Positions 34,406-46,786 of a stretch of DNA of 64,000 nucleotides are shown here, piece by piece. Positions within the stretch are counted from its first letter, which is position 1; every line of letters begins with the position of its first letter. Location of the stretch: contig NC_053045.1 of NCBI RefSeq assembly GCF_003473485.1, positions 34,012,494 through 34,076,493 on the forward strand. Reading direction: 5' to 3'. The position numbers and the translations under genes are program-made. The DNA comes from Medicago truncatula. Its lineage: Eukaryota; Streptophyta; Magnoliopsida; Fabales; Fabaceae. The notes under the pieces were generated by a model that made no database searches, was not told the origin of the DNA, and saw nothing but the letters and a program-made list of their open reading frames with translations.

Positions 34406-37400
34406 ATGAGAAAACCCAAATCAAAGGAGTTTCGTAAGAAACAACGCTTCTCAGAAGAACTAGACGAAATCAACCTCTTGAATTCATGGATTCAATCTCA
34501 AAAACCAGAATCCGGTTCAAACCCAATGTCTCTTCCACCTCTCCCCAACAACTCCCCCGTCGGCCGCCTCGCCGACGGCACGTTCTCTCGCTACGCCGGC
34601 GTGGCCCGGTTTGAACAGTTACCGATATCGAAGAATATCAAAAAGGCATTGATATCGAAGAAAACCCAAGACGAATTACGTTCGAAATTCGTTTCCATGA
34701 CTGACATTCAACGAGCTTCTCTTCCCCATGCGCTTTGTGGTCGTGATGTTCTTGGTGCCGCCAAAACTGGTTCTGGAAAAACACTTGCTTTCATTATTCC
34801 TGTGAGTGTTGTTTTGATTAGTGTATTTGGGTTAGGGGCTTAGGGTTTTAGTTATTTGATTTTGAAATTTGAATGATTTTGGTCAAAGTTTGATATTTGT
34901 ACTTTGATTATTTGTTAATCACTAATTTAATTGATATTTTGCTGCTAGAAATTGTATAGGTTGATTAATTTAGTCACTTAATTGATTTAAAGTGTTCTTT
35001 TTTAGGGATTTACGAAAATAAGCTTATGAAAAATGCCATAAGCTGTTTCATAAGTTCTCCCAATAAGTCTCACAAAACTTATGTTAGTAGATAAGCCAAT
35101 CCAAAAAGCCCCCTATAGACTAATTTGAATGATTTTGGTGCTTGTAGTTACTCACGAATTTAGTATTTTGCTAATAGAATCTGTGTATGTTGATTAATTT
35201 AGTCTCTGAATTGATTGAAAGTGTTCATTTTTTTAGGGATTTAGTTGTCATTTCGTAAGTTATAATAATTAAAGCCTAAACAATCAATTTAGTTCTAGGG
35301 GCCTGTTTTGGTTGACTTATTTGAGCTTATCCAATGACATAAATTTTGTGAGACTGTTTGGGAGAGCTTATGAAAACAGCTTATGCCATTTTTCATAAGC
35401 TTTTTTCAGCTTATTTTTATAAGTTCTCCAAAACAGCTTATAGCAAATACAAAATCAATTTAACTTTATTTTATCTTTTGCTGTAAAAATAGCTTATGTA
35501 AGCTTATATATAATCACATGCTTATCATGATAAGTGCTTGTGCTATAATCTGCAAATGAGTTGTTTATCCAAACAGTAACTAAGTATCACTCTCCAATAC
35601 ATAGTCCTTAAAATTATATAAAAACAATTAGTAGATCGTAATCTATATGAATTAATGTTTTTCTCAAATTTTAATCGTCCAACTCTTGCAAGTTTGAGAT
35701 CAAAACGATGATTCATTTGTTTTTTTTTTTTTTTTATGTGAATGACAGGTGTTGGAGAAATTGTATAGAAAGAGATGGGGACCGGAAGATGGGGTTGGGA
35801 GCATAATCATATCACCTACATGGGAATTAGCTGGTCAGATTTTTGCCGTGTTGAAGGCTATTGGGTGTATCCATGGTTTTAGTGCTGGCCTCCTCATTGG
35901 TGGTCGTCAGGGTGTTGCCACAGAGAAAGAATGTGTCAACAAGCTAAATGTATTGATCTGCACACCCGGTCGCCTTCTACAACACATGGATGAAACTCCC
36001 AATTTTGATTGTTCAAAGATGCAGGTGCAAATAATCTTTGTTTACTATTTGGAAATGGATGAAATGAGAATAACAATTAATTCATTTTCTCAAACCTGGC
36101 TTACAAATTTCTTTTAAGTATGTGTTTGGATACACGTTGCACAGCCATTTCTCGTGGCCCAAGAAGCATTCACCATGAAATTTGTGAAGCTAAGTTTTGT
36201 AGCTTCAGGAAAAACGTTCGTTTTTTGGCCACTTGACGTGGTTCCAAACACATGCTAACACAAACTTTTACCGGCCTTAATAATCGTCAAATTTTGTTTT
36301 GTTTTTTTTTTTTCTTTCTTTTTTTCCAGCAGCTTACTATTTGATTTAGTAATTGTGGTTGATGCATAGTATAGATGTGGCTAGATTTGTATGTGGTTGA
36401 GCTCCTTTGTAACCTTGCTATTCATGGCACACTTTGTTAATATTGTTTCAGTTTACATGCGGTTGAGCTCTTTTGTAACCTTGCTATTCATGGCCCAGTT
36501 GGGTTAGCTTTTAACCTATTTAGAGTTATAGGAGATTCTCAAATAAAACAAGTTTATGGTCCTTCCTTTAAAAGGAAAGTCCTTATAATCTTAAGGAATT
36601 TATGGAAAAGTTAAAGTAGAGAGATTCAACTTAATTTCATCTTACACAAGAAACTACTGGTTTAAAAAACTCTAGATATATCTAACTACATAAAAAAACT
36701 CGTAGATATATTCTTTTAATTTTTTTTTTTTCAACGGGTGTTTGTTAAGAAGTTTATTGAAAATGGCTCTAATTTTATCTTCCAAAGTAAGTAGGTTCTT
36801 GTTTTGTTAGATGAACTTGATCACATATATTTATCTTTTGGCAAAATAACTGAGGATTGAGTGGACTTTTTGGTTATAGGTTTTGGTACTAGATGAGGCT
36901 GACCGTATTCTTGATAGTGGATTCAAGAAGGAACTAAATGCAATCATCTCACAATTACCAAAGCGTAGACAAACCATGCTTTTCTCGGCAACTCAAACAA
37001 AGTCGGTTCAAGATCTTGCAAGACTAAGTTTGAAGGACCCCGAGTATATAAGTGTGCACGAAGAGTCTGTGACTGCAACTCCTACTCTTTTGAAGCAAAA
37101 GGTGATGATCGTTCCCCTGGATCAAAAGTTAGATATGCTATGGAATTTCATAAAGACACATCTAAAGTCAAAAACACTTGTCTTTCTATCAAGCTGTAAA
37201 CAGGTAACTCCACTTCTCTGTCCTTTATCAAGGAGATTTTTTTTTACTTGATTGGAATCACATGTTCTTGAAAATAGTTCAAATTATTTTATAAAACAGT
37301 TTGCCAAAACGAAAAATTAAGAACACAATCAATCAGAGGCCCTTAGTCTGCATTTGCGGAACTTCAGTTCTGGCTTTTTAGCCATGCTGATTGTGGTTAT

Positions 37401-40097
37401 TGTAATTGGAAGGCTTTTAAAGGATTTGCAGGACGAATTGTTGATTATTCTTACATGTAAACAGTGAGAAATTATTTCCATCTGAAAAGGTTTCGTGTTC
37501 ACCGTGTGTTTTTGGTGCTAATTTCCACTTTAGAGTTCAACTATCTTCCATAACATTAAACATTCACATCCCTGCTTAATAGGTAAAATTTGTGTTTGAG
37601 GCATTTAAGAAACTTCACCCTGGCATACCGTTGAAGTGCCTTCATGGGAGGATGAAACAGGAAAAAAGAATGGCAATATATTCCGAGTTCTGTGAGAAGT
37701 GCTCAATTCTCTTCGCAACTGATGTGGCTGCAAGAGGCCTTGATTTTAATAGGGCAGTCGACTGGGTTGTTCAGGTGAGTCTTTTGCTTCTGTTTCTTGT
37801 CTTGGTGAAAGTCTTAAGGATTTGAGGTGGGGGTATTGGAATGTGACAGTGTGTTATTATGGTTAGAATCCAACGTTTCTCTTACATTTATGTAGGTAGA
37901 TTGTCCCGAGAATGTAGCATCTTACATACATCGAGTTGGTCGTACTGCTCGCTATAAATCTCTTGGAAAGTCAGTTTTATATCTATTGCCTTCAGAAACT
38001 AAGATGCTTGAAAAGTTAGAAGCAGGAAAGGTTCCAGTTCATTATCCTCCGAAGGTAAATTTGCTCTGCAAATGCATTTGAACATTGAGTTGTCAGATTT
38101 AAGGATGTCATTTTATCATATGACTTGGTGTCTGTCTGTCTCATGTTTTCTGACATATTTGCTTTGCTTACTGTGCCTTATTTATTGATTATTCAGCCAA
38201 GGAAAGAACTGCTGCAACCGGTGTCCAGTTTGCTTGCATCTTTACTGGTCAAGTACCCAGAACTTCAGCAGCAGGCCCAAAGGGCATTTGTCACATACTT
38301 GAGATCCATCCACCTCCAAAAAGATAAAGAAATCTTTGACGTTTTGAAACTTCCTATTGATGAGTATTCAGCATCATTAGGTCTGCCAATGACCCCCAAA
38401 ATCCGTTTTCTAAAACAGAAAATTAAATCTAAAGCTGTGGCAACAAAATCAATTTTAGTTGAACCTGAGGTTCCAAAAAAGGAAAATGTCTTGGAAGGTT
38501 CAAGAGAAAAGATAGACACAGTTGTTTTCAAAGATGAGGAAATTGAAAACGATCTTCTTCATGTGGCTGATACCTCAAATGAAGGCGATGGGAAGTCAGC
38601 TGAAATTGGAGAGTTAATGTACGTCGCTTTTTATGTGTGTTCAGTAGTGTAGTGAAGGAAGTTTACTCAACTTTTCTGAACTCTTGCTTTGGTATTTTAT
38701 AATAATTTTCAAATGGGGCAGACAAGTCCTGCGGTTTCACATTGCTGACACAAGTAGAGATTCTTTATAAAATCTTATGATGACTTGTGAAAAATTCTAA
38801 ATCAGAACTATTTATGAAGTAGGATTTATGATATTTCTTGTTGGAAATCATTTGGTGTGGAGCATTGTGTTTCTACTTTATTTTTTTACTGATTTAGGTT
38901 TTTCATGTGCAGGCCAGCAACTCGTTTATTAAAGAAAAAAAAGCTCAAGATTAACATGCATAGACCACTGGGGAGTCGGGTTGTATTCGACGATGAAGGC
39001 AACACACTTCCTCCACTAGCCAGGATTGCTGACCCACAAAGTGGCAATGGAACATTGATTGATCCAGGTATGTGCAACTGAAGCCAGATCTTGAATAGTA
39101 AAAACCATTTTATAAATTGTAATCTTTGTCTGTTTATGTGTGAAGCTATTGATTGCATTGTCTATAATTTCGATGCACGTGAATGCCAAATTTTCTTCCT
39201 TTCCAATTGTTTTTCTTTTTCAAGCTTATTCAGAACTTCAATATGCCACTTAAATGTTAAATGTTATGGTGTTTCATTCGGAAGGCCAGATTTGACAAGG
39301 ATTCAGTTATATGGTAAACTAGCACATCTTAGCTTCATTTCTTTCCTTATTTTTATTATAATTTTATTTAAATGATAAAAATTGCTTTAAAACTTTAACT
39401 TAAATGCACAAGTGAAGAATAAGGACATTTGCCTTTGTATAATAGTACAGTTAGACAGCCATTAGTTCCTAATAGAGTCCAAGATATAATATAATGCCTA
39501 TATACAGTAGTATGATATCCCTGACCCCTTTCGTATTTACTATTACATTGTATCCCAGATCCCTTTCGTATTTACTAGTACATTGTATCCCTGATCCCTT
39601 TCGTATTTGGCTATACATTGCATGTGATCATTGTTGAGTTCAAGTCTTCAAGAACCGAATCGTGGCCAAACCCGATCTGTTAACAATATTTTGTGACTCT
39701 GTATTTGTTTATACGTGATCATTGATTAAGCATGCAATGTATCGTTTATTTTGGCATCTTAGCATCTCATCTTCACGCAGAACAAAAAGCTGAATACTAT
39801 AAAAGGATGCGAGAGGATTTGAAGAAGGCAGACAAGGAAGACAAACTTGTAGAGCGTCAGCGACTTAGGGATAAAAAATTTAAGCAGAAAATGAAATGGA
39901 AGGCTGGTAATGAGGAAGAAGAGGACAACCAAGATAACACCTCTGGGTCAGGAGACAAAACGGTAAATAGACGTCATAAAAAGAGTAAAATATACTTTGA
40001 TAGTGACAATGATGAGGGTGAAAGAAAAGAAGCTTCAAGGAAACAAACGGAAGATCAAGAAGAGTTGGCTTTGAGGTTGTTACAATCCATGCACTGA
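34406..40097 (+). CDS. RH32: DEAD-box ATP-dependent RNA helicase 32 (DDX10/Dbp4 family)
   Basis: Eight exons: 34406-34801, 35749-36024, 36880-37203, 37583-37774, 37896-38054, 38197-38618, 38913-39067 and 39781-40097. They join to 746 aa; AtRH32 is about 740. Motifs in order: Q motif near [13 protein letters not shown], Walker [10 protein letters not shown], Ia PTWELA (normally PTRELA), GG and TPGR, DEAD in [16 protein letters not shown] in LFSATQ, V in [14 protein letters not shown] in [13 protein letters not shown]-terminal extension with [20 protein letters not shown] and a Lys/Glu-rich tail is typical of Dbp4/DDX10, which releases snoRNAs during 18S pre-rRNA processing in the nucleolus. 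The ATG chosen follows the CT-rich leader; an upstream in-frame extension exists but lacks family similarity. Confidence 0.95.
35300..35580. mobile_element. 'CTTATAAGCT' MITE-like repeat, copy C (inverted)
   Basis: Reverse complemented, the right end reads TTACTGTTTGGATAAACAAC, matching the left end of copies A and B. The body is dense in AGCTTAT/ATAAGCT words. It lies in intron 1 of the helicase gene. A shorter related piece lies at 35000-35110. Confidence 0.6.
36393..36494. repeat. Direct duplication of 36 bp in helicase intron 2
   Basis: GTGGTTGAGCTCCTTTGTAA (with CCTTGCTATTCATGGC beyond) at 36393-36428 recurs almost unchanged at 36459-36494. A 30-base spacer separates them. It is intronic and non-coding. 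Confidence 0.8.
39516..39620. repeat. Three tandem 35-bp repeats in helicase intron 7
   Basis: Three head-to-tail units start TATCCCTGACCCCTTTCGTA, each ending in TACATTG. The third is more diverged. It is an intronic minisatellite, probably length-variable between accessions. Confidence 0.85.
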
Positions 40098-40647
40098 TGC
40101 AAGCATAGGATACACAATACATATGACGTTTAATCACAGCAAAAAATGTGAGAAATGGAGGAAAGTTTGAACTTATTGCAGAAGTTTAATGAACAATAGC
40201 CATTCAATGGTAAGCAAATTATAGCATGTTTAACCATTAGATTTATTATTAAAAAAGTCAGTGGCCTAGATGAGTTACTACCGGCTACTTTTGGCTGGTT
40301 ACAATTTTGATTTTTACAGTTGAGTTTTGGTTGAGGATCTGTTGATGAATGTAACTGGGACCACGATGATGGATTTCTGTGAAAATTTGTACTTGGGTCT
40401 AGTTCAAAAGTACCTACTATTTTGGCTTCAGATTGATCCTTAATGTCAAAAGCACTTCTATTTGGTGTGAAGAACAAGGACACCATTTTGAACAATATTA
40501 ATTATTCATTCCCTTATTCGACATCTTTGATCCATTTACCGAGTTTCATTGGCATTGATTTTTCTCTACTATTTCTCATCTTCTGAATAATCGGATACAG
40601 CAACAATTCGTCAATGAATTAGTCAATCTTGTGTCATTATTTATAAC
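40098..40647. other. 3' region of helicase gene and spacer
   Basis: Probable 3' UTR nearest 40098. No further gene is supportable. Confidence 0.5.
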
Positions 40648-41312
40648 AGGCTTAATAGCAGTTTTAACCCCCTAACTTTTCCAAAGTTGTGATTTTGGCC
40701 CCCTAAGAAAAAAAACTATAAAACCGCCCCCTAAGTTTTGCACTTGTGGAGGTTTTGGCCCCCAAGGCCAATTTTGACTCGGTCTACGCTGACGTGGCAC
40801 CTTAAGTAAGATGCCACGTGTTATTTTTTTTATTTGTTTTTGGCCTTAAACTAATTTGCCCTTAATAATGCTATATTGTTTGTGTTGAATTTTTGTTATT
40901 TTTTTTTTTATACTTGTTATATTGTTGCTAGAAGATGAACATAGTTTGTTATTATTTAAAAGTCATAAACATCTATATGTATAATTTTAATTTTCAAATT
41001 TCAATTGTAATTGGAGTTATTAGTACTACTGCTAAAGATATAGCCATACATCATATGTATAAGTCCTAACATTAGAGGCAGAACCAAACAATTGCAGTAC
41101 AAACATCTATCTAAGGATTGAACAATTTCGAATTCATGAAACGGTGATTTACAAATGTGGCCTAATAAGTGTTGTCAATATGCCACATCATAGAAAAAAG
41201 TGATTCATAAATGAGACGAGGACCAAAATTCCTAAAAAAGGATAAATTGGAGGACCAAATTTCACTTTTTAAAAAGGGATCAAAAGTATATTTAAATCTT
41301 AATAATAATGAC
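40648..41312. mobile_element. Possible non-autonomous DNA transposon (long diverged TIRs)
   Basis: The left end has AATAGCAGTTTTAACCCCCT, then several 'GGCCCCC' phrases. The right end, reverse complemented, has AAATATACTTTTGATCCCTT, then 'GGTCCTCC'. This 'CACTTTTGGTCCC' style of diverged inverted ends is common in plant MULE/MITE relics. No transposase and no clear target duplication were seen. Confidence 0.4.
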
Positions 41313-43169
41313 TTCTAAAACAAATCAGGTTGCAGCATGCTGAAAAATATATGGTGTATGCAGTCAAGTCAATAATCTATCAAAACCTATAAACCATGTA
41401 CCATAAGCAATTGCTTCTTTCTATGCACAATGCATATTAAACTAAAACACCCAGAATTCAAAACTAACTGATTATCTTCACTTAATTGATCACCAAAACT
41501 TATTTTCAGATGTCATCAATGAATAAGACAAGTTAGCCTTGATTAGCATGGGTAACTAAGACTGCATTCATATATAAAGGAAGGGATGCTGTTTTTTCCG
41601 ATAACTTAGCCTTACCAAGTTGGCAAATTAAAGTTTCCAGTAACTATTTATGGAAAAATGCTAAATAGCAGGATAACATTTTCGTGCTAATCACGCGAAT
41701 GCTATTTCTTATGCTTAGTTGACCTTATCAAACACGTTTCTCTCCATTTTTATGCTGTGTTTTCATCTTCACATCCCCTTCTCCATTTTTATTTTGCTCG
41801 TAATGCACAATCCTCGTCCATTTGAAACAATATGGTTTAATGTGAAATGATGAATATTTAGATTGTTTTGTGATGATATCTACCTGCTTCTTTTCTTTTT
41901 AAGCTACAGTGCTCTGCTCCCTTGCCACTACCTACCTCTCATCTGTTTTGTGCTTCATTGCTCTGATCTCTCTCATGATTTTTGTATAAGCCATGGCAAT
42001 GGGATGCAACATGACAATGGCGGTGTCAAAGATGACGGCAAAGTCCATAAACAAAGAGTTTGTAAAGTTAAGTGTGCATTCGTGTGGCATGCACGACAAA
42101 TTGTTTCGTACCATATAGCATAACTCCTATTTATGTACTTTGAGACAAGATTAAGTATACTTGAAGATGAGATTGCAAAGGGCTTTGAGACAAAATGGTT
42201 TACAAGCTCATGGTGTAACAACTTCAGTAGCCTATAATAATATAACTGAACACCTCAAAATATCATATAATTGCAATCAGCAAATTCAGCAATCTCATAA
42301 TTGATGGACAAATGTATCATGAGTTGCAGCCAAGAACTGTTCCTTTATAAAATGCACAAATTACTTTTGAGCATGACTTTATCTACAGAAAAAGAAGTCA
42401 AAACCTTGATCCGTACGATTGATTCTCACTACAGTAGCAGTTAGCACCATGCTTCAGCAAATGAAAGAAAGGACGCATCTGAGAAGCAACCAGACTATAC
42501 TTTCAATTATTTATGTAGTTGTTTAAAAAAAAACTATTTATGCAGTTGGAAATCTCCTAATAAAGACGGTTTGCTAGCTTTCCTTCTTAGTGTATGTAAT
42601 AGATTAATCAAAACTCAACCATAGAGTAAACTATTTATAACTGTATAATAACAGATCCCCAAAATATTTCAATCCAGCACAGGAATGAATCCATATAAAA
42701 GGTAATACGATACTACAAACAACTGTTAAAGATTTATGAAACAGATATTTACATAGCAGAGAAGATCAAACCAATGTATATTAGCTGCTTAACTGTGTCT
42801 GTAAGATTTCTAGTGTACCACATGGAAGACAGGAAAGTAAATGGTAGGGTGAGGTGAAATAGTGAAAGGAATTTTTTATGCCGAATATAATGACAGACAT
42901 GGTTTGGGAAGCATGATCAACACACGTAACTTGTTCTTGTAATCGGAATAAACATAAGTATCAAACAGAAATTGCAAACTGCAGCAACCTAATTGAAAAG
43001 CACTTATTATTGTCATTGAAATAAACATAAACATAAACATGAAACAGAAATTGCAAATAGAAATAGAAAGAACCTAATAAATGTAAAGCACCTTCCTTGA
43101 TTGTTGTTGTTATTATTGGAACAAACAAAACATCAACAAAAGTGATTTTTGTTTAAGCTAGTAACTAGA
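41313..43169. other. Intergenic sequence without recognised gene
   Basis: Short frames at 41863-42123 (plus) and 41932-42221 (minus) overlap antisense to one another and have no family features. The rest is AT-rich spacer. Confidence 0.45.
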
Positions 43170-44256
43170 TCATCCGTCAAGCAAGTCCTCCAATGGAACA
43201 AAAGGTCTGGTAGGGGGGACTACGAAGGGCCCAACATATGTGTAGCTTTTGGTTTGATCTCGGCTGCTCTTACGTTGAAGATCAGTTTAGGGTCTTGCTG
43301 TAGATAATTTAAGAAGAGTTGATAATCAGATTCCCACTTATCCTGAACAGCAACAACTCTACCATTCTCTTCGGCATAACTAATCTTGGTGATCAAAATG
43401 GCAGCATGAAGGTTGTTATTGGTGTTGGTGTTAGCTCCTCCTTCTCCTCCTCTAGACAGGTCATAACCAAGAGCATGGTCATCGGGTTTTAGAATACGAC
43501 CAAGATGAGTCCTGATTTGAAAAGTTGTGTCATTATTTCCAATATCTTTCACACGAGCAACCACATCATCAGCTAAACGATATTTTTTGGCAACATCAGC
43601 ATCATTCTCATCATCAATAATTTGCTTCTTCTTCACCTCCTCCTTATTCTCACCCATCTCCTCCTCCTCGTTGTCCCGGAGGAGGATATCAAGAACAATA
43701 TATTCAACTAACTGAGGCCTAGTGAATTAAGGCGTGAAGGGTGCATTCCAGTACTGATCAGCCTTCAAGAAACAATGAGTCAAGGTAAATGGATCAAGTA
43801 AAGTAAATGTTTTGGCAACCCTAGTGCAAATGACAATAGGACCAATATTTACACTGAAAGAAGCAGCAACATTAGGAGGCAGAAAAATCAAATCCCAGCA
43901 GAAAATGGGGACGATTTCAACAAAAAAAGAAAGATATATTTCAGGAGGAATCATATCCCAATGAAACCTGACAGGAACTATGTCCCCTATAAGTTTCACA
44001 AAATGCCATGCAAAAGATGTTCTACGGAAACAGAAGGAAAAACCTTCATCAATGTCGTATTTGAATATTCTCTTAGCATTACGAACGGTGTATTAAAATG
44101 TCTCGTAACGCTGATCTGCTCCAAATGAAAGAAAGTACGCAGTTGACAAACATGTTGTTGACGAGAACATTCACAACAGAGCGCCACCCTTCCTCCATCT
44201 TCTTCATTTTTTGACCTAATAATTTTTTTGCAATTGCAATACGCTGCTGAACTCAC
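43170..44256 (-). pseudogene. NMD3: Broken NMD3-like (60S ribosome export adaptor) copy
   Basis: Minus-strand segments in three frames line up in order with NMD3: QLRTFFHLEQ; KLIGDIVPVRF, DLIFLPPNVA, GPIVICTRVAKTFTLLDPFT and HCFLKADQYW; QLVEYIVLDI; then YRLADDVVARVKDIGNNDTT, IRTHLGRILKPDDHALGYDL and the C-terminal PPTRPFVPLEDLLDG. A frameshift near 44000, an in-frame TAA near 43727 and a frameshift near 43225 break it. The N-terminal zinc-finger part is absent because the homology stops where the LINE relic begins. No introns are seen. NMD3 adapts 60S subunits to the CRM1 exporter. This copy cannot make a full protein as read. Confidence 0.75.
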
Positions 44257-44283
44257 TTTTCTATCTATTTATTTGTTTATGTT

Positions 44284-45356
44284 GGGCCAAAATTTGTTTA
44301 TGTGGTTGCTTGATAATATCACTCGTCAGGTGGGGGATGGGTTGTTTACTTTATTTTAGGTGGACCCTTGGCTTGAGGGGAAACCGTTGTGTAGGAGTTT
44401 TGTGAGATTGTATGAGTTGGCGGAGAATAAATTAGAGACAGTGGCTTCTATGTTTGCGAGAGGTTGGGGTGTTAACGGGGAGGCGTGGAAGTGGCATAGG
44501 AGGTTATTTGCGTGGGAGGAGGAGTTGTTGGGGGAATGCGTGGTTCAACTAACTTCGTTCTCTTTTCAGGTTGATCGTGCTGATGAGTGGATTTGGACGT
44601 TGCATGCGTCTAACTGTTACACTGTTAGTTTGCATATTATTTGTTAACAGGGATGGATTCAGAAAGACAACAGCAACATAATAATAACAAATTTGTGTGG
44701 TTAAAAGCGGTGCCTCTCAAAGTGATGATTTTATCGTGGCGTCTATTTCTTAACCGGATTCCTACTAGAGATAAACTTTTCCAACGACATGTTTTATTAA
44801 TATGGGTTGTGTTGCAAACTGCGATTCAAATGAGGACATAGATCACTTATTCATAAGTGCGGTTTTTTCAGTGGTTTGTGGTAGATTATTGCGGGATGGC
44901 TTGGTTTCTCAACAGTTTTTCATGGTTATTTTTTTAATCATTTGCACCAGTTCTGTGGTTTGCGGGGCTTTTCAAAGAAATCGAATGAGTCCATGAATAT
45001 TGTATGGCTGTCAGGTGTTTGGACTATCTGGAAAGCTCGGAATGATAGAATTTTCCAAATGAAAGAGGATAACTTGTTGGCGCTAAGCGAAAGGGTGAAG
45101 CTTCAGTTTTTTTGGTGGTTGAAATCGAAATATGATATTTTTGATTTCGATTACCAATCATGGCGGCGGAGGCCTTTACCTTGCTTAAATTCCGTGTTCT
45201 AGCTTGTTTTTCTTTTTCCTTTAGTTGTTTTGTGCCTCGGTGGCTTTGTACAGGATTGTTGAACTTTGTTTTGGTCCAGGCCTTTGACACTCCTTGTGCT
45301 AAAGCGTCTAGCTGTATTTATATATATCTTTTTGGCTATTTTAAAAAAAAAAAAAA
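44284..45356 (+). mobile_element. 5'-truncated LINE with zf-RVT domain and poly(A)
   Basis: Broken plus-strand frames match the end of plant LINE ORF2: VGDGLFTLF-x-VDPWLEGKPL, WEEELLGECV, VWLKAVPLKVMILSWRLFLN with RIPTRDKL, and CDSNEDIDHLFI (zf-RVT), then WTIWKARNDRIFQ and the terminal VKLQFFWWLKSK. Several stops and frame changes make it inactive. A 3' UTR follows and a run of 14 A ends it at about 45356. Reverse transcriptase and endonuclease domains are missing, the usual 5' truncation. Confidence 0.75.
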
Positions 45357-45654
45357 CATGGGCAATACTTGTTCACCCAATTATAATTTGCTTGAGCAAC
45401 ACTCCGTTCTAAATAAAATGGTTATGATCTGCATGATTTATAAGAGAATTAAACTAGACGAAAATCAATGTAAAATTTTGGTCGACTATATCAAATTTAA
45501 CAATAAGCTCGTTATTAGTCATTAAAAGTGGGATACATACATGAATCAAAATCCACGTACATATCAACATAATTCAAAGTCCCATATAGGTTTGAGTTAC
45601 TTTGACCGCAACCCTTGTTCCAAAAATATTATAACAAAAAAAACACCAAATTCA
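45357..45654. other. Spacer between LINE relic and AOC stop
   Basis: About 300 bases. It probably includes the AOC 3' UTR on the minus strand. No other feature seen. Confidence 0.5.
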
Positions 45655-46683
45655 CTAGTTAGTAAAACCAGCAATGGTAGCATGTGGCTCAAGAGCTTTA
45701 GCAGCAGGAGAAGCTTCAACATTAGGGTTAGGCTCAACTGGTTTACCAAGAAGCTCTTGTGGCAAATCCTTAATACCCTTCAAATAAAATGTGTAGAAAA
45801 TCTTAAATGGAAAAACAATTTGATTGAGCTTCACTTGGCCTGTAACACCTTCAAAAATTCCAGTACCACCAGTCACAGTTAGATATGTGTCCTCATAGGT
45901 TAGGTAAGGTCCTTGCACAGCTATTTGACCATAGTCTCCAACGTGAAAACTGTAGATTGCTTCATATCTGTCACCATACTTTTCTGCTTTGTGTTGAATC
46001 AATATGCAAATACCAGCTGTTATTCCAATGCGTTTTTGTAGGTCACCAGTATACAACTGCATAATAATCCAATAAAGTGAGTAACACATTTTACATACTT
46101 AATTAACTGACAGAAATTTGTTAGAGGAAGCAATGAATAATTAACTGAAAGAAATTTACTTTGTTGCTGAATGGGACTAAATCACCAAGAGAATTGACAC
46201 TTTTAAACCCTAATCTCAAATAAGCAGGGCTGCCACGATCTCTCTCATTGATCTCATAAACATTTAATTCTTGAACTTTTTCTGTAAAATCAAACCAAAA
46301 AATGTCAAGATAAGAGTAATACAAAATTACCAAAAAATATGAGTAAATTGGAAACACAAATGTAACTGGTATGATTATTAGGTCATTGAGTCGGATACCA
46401 AGTTTTCAAAAATAAAACTGGCATGATTATTACCAATGTCAGAATTCTGATCAACTTGGCTTTTGCAAGTAAAAGCTTTCTTATGAAGTGAAGAAAAGCA
46501 AGACTGTGGCAATGCAGTGTTGATCTTTAGGTTTCTTGTGAGAGATGGGATTGATGAAGCGAAGGGTGAGAAAGCATTGATAGGAAGAGGGGGTGTATGA
46601 AACGCTGTTGGAGTAGCAATAGCAGATGGTTTCATAAGGGTAGTTGGGACGGAACTTCTCAAAGCATAGCTTGAAAATGCCAT
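45655..46683 (-). CDS. AOC: Allene oxide cyclase, chloroplastic
   Basis: Three exons: 46683-46434, 46281-46160 and 46056-45655. They join to 257 aa, the usual length. The first 75-80 residues are a Ser/Thr/Pro-rich chloroplast transit peptide. The mature part begins near [20 protein letters not shown] and contains the barrel-forming [60 protein letters not shown] and [17 protein letters not shown] turns the unstable allene oxide from 13-hydroperoxylinolenic acid into cis-(+)-12-oxophytodienoic acid, the step that fixes jasmonate stereochemistry. It works as a trimer in the stroma. A TATA box lies about 95 bases upstream of the ATG. The ORF is intact, with family-typical intron positions. Confidence 0.97.
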
Positions 46684-46776
46684 TGTTGGTGATATGAAGT
46701 AATCGGTACTTGGTGGTTCTTTCTAGTATGTGTTTTTGGATTACAAGATTGTGTGAGGAACAAGAGGCAATGGTGA

Positions 46777-46786
46777 TTAATATATA
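46777..46786 (-). promoter_or_regulatory. TATA box of the AOC gene
   Basis: TATATATTAA on the minus strand lies about 95 bases before the AOC start codon. That is a reasonable place for a TATA box giving a 5' UTR of some 60 bases. No jasmonate-type G-box was identified with confidence. Confidence 0.5.

Noticed and set aside
41863-42221. Overlapping ORFs on opposite strands
   Set aside because: They overlap antisense, are short and have no domain, codon pattern or splice context.
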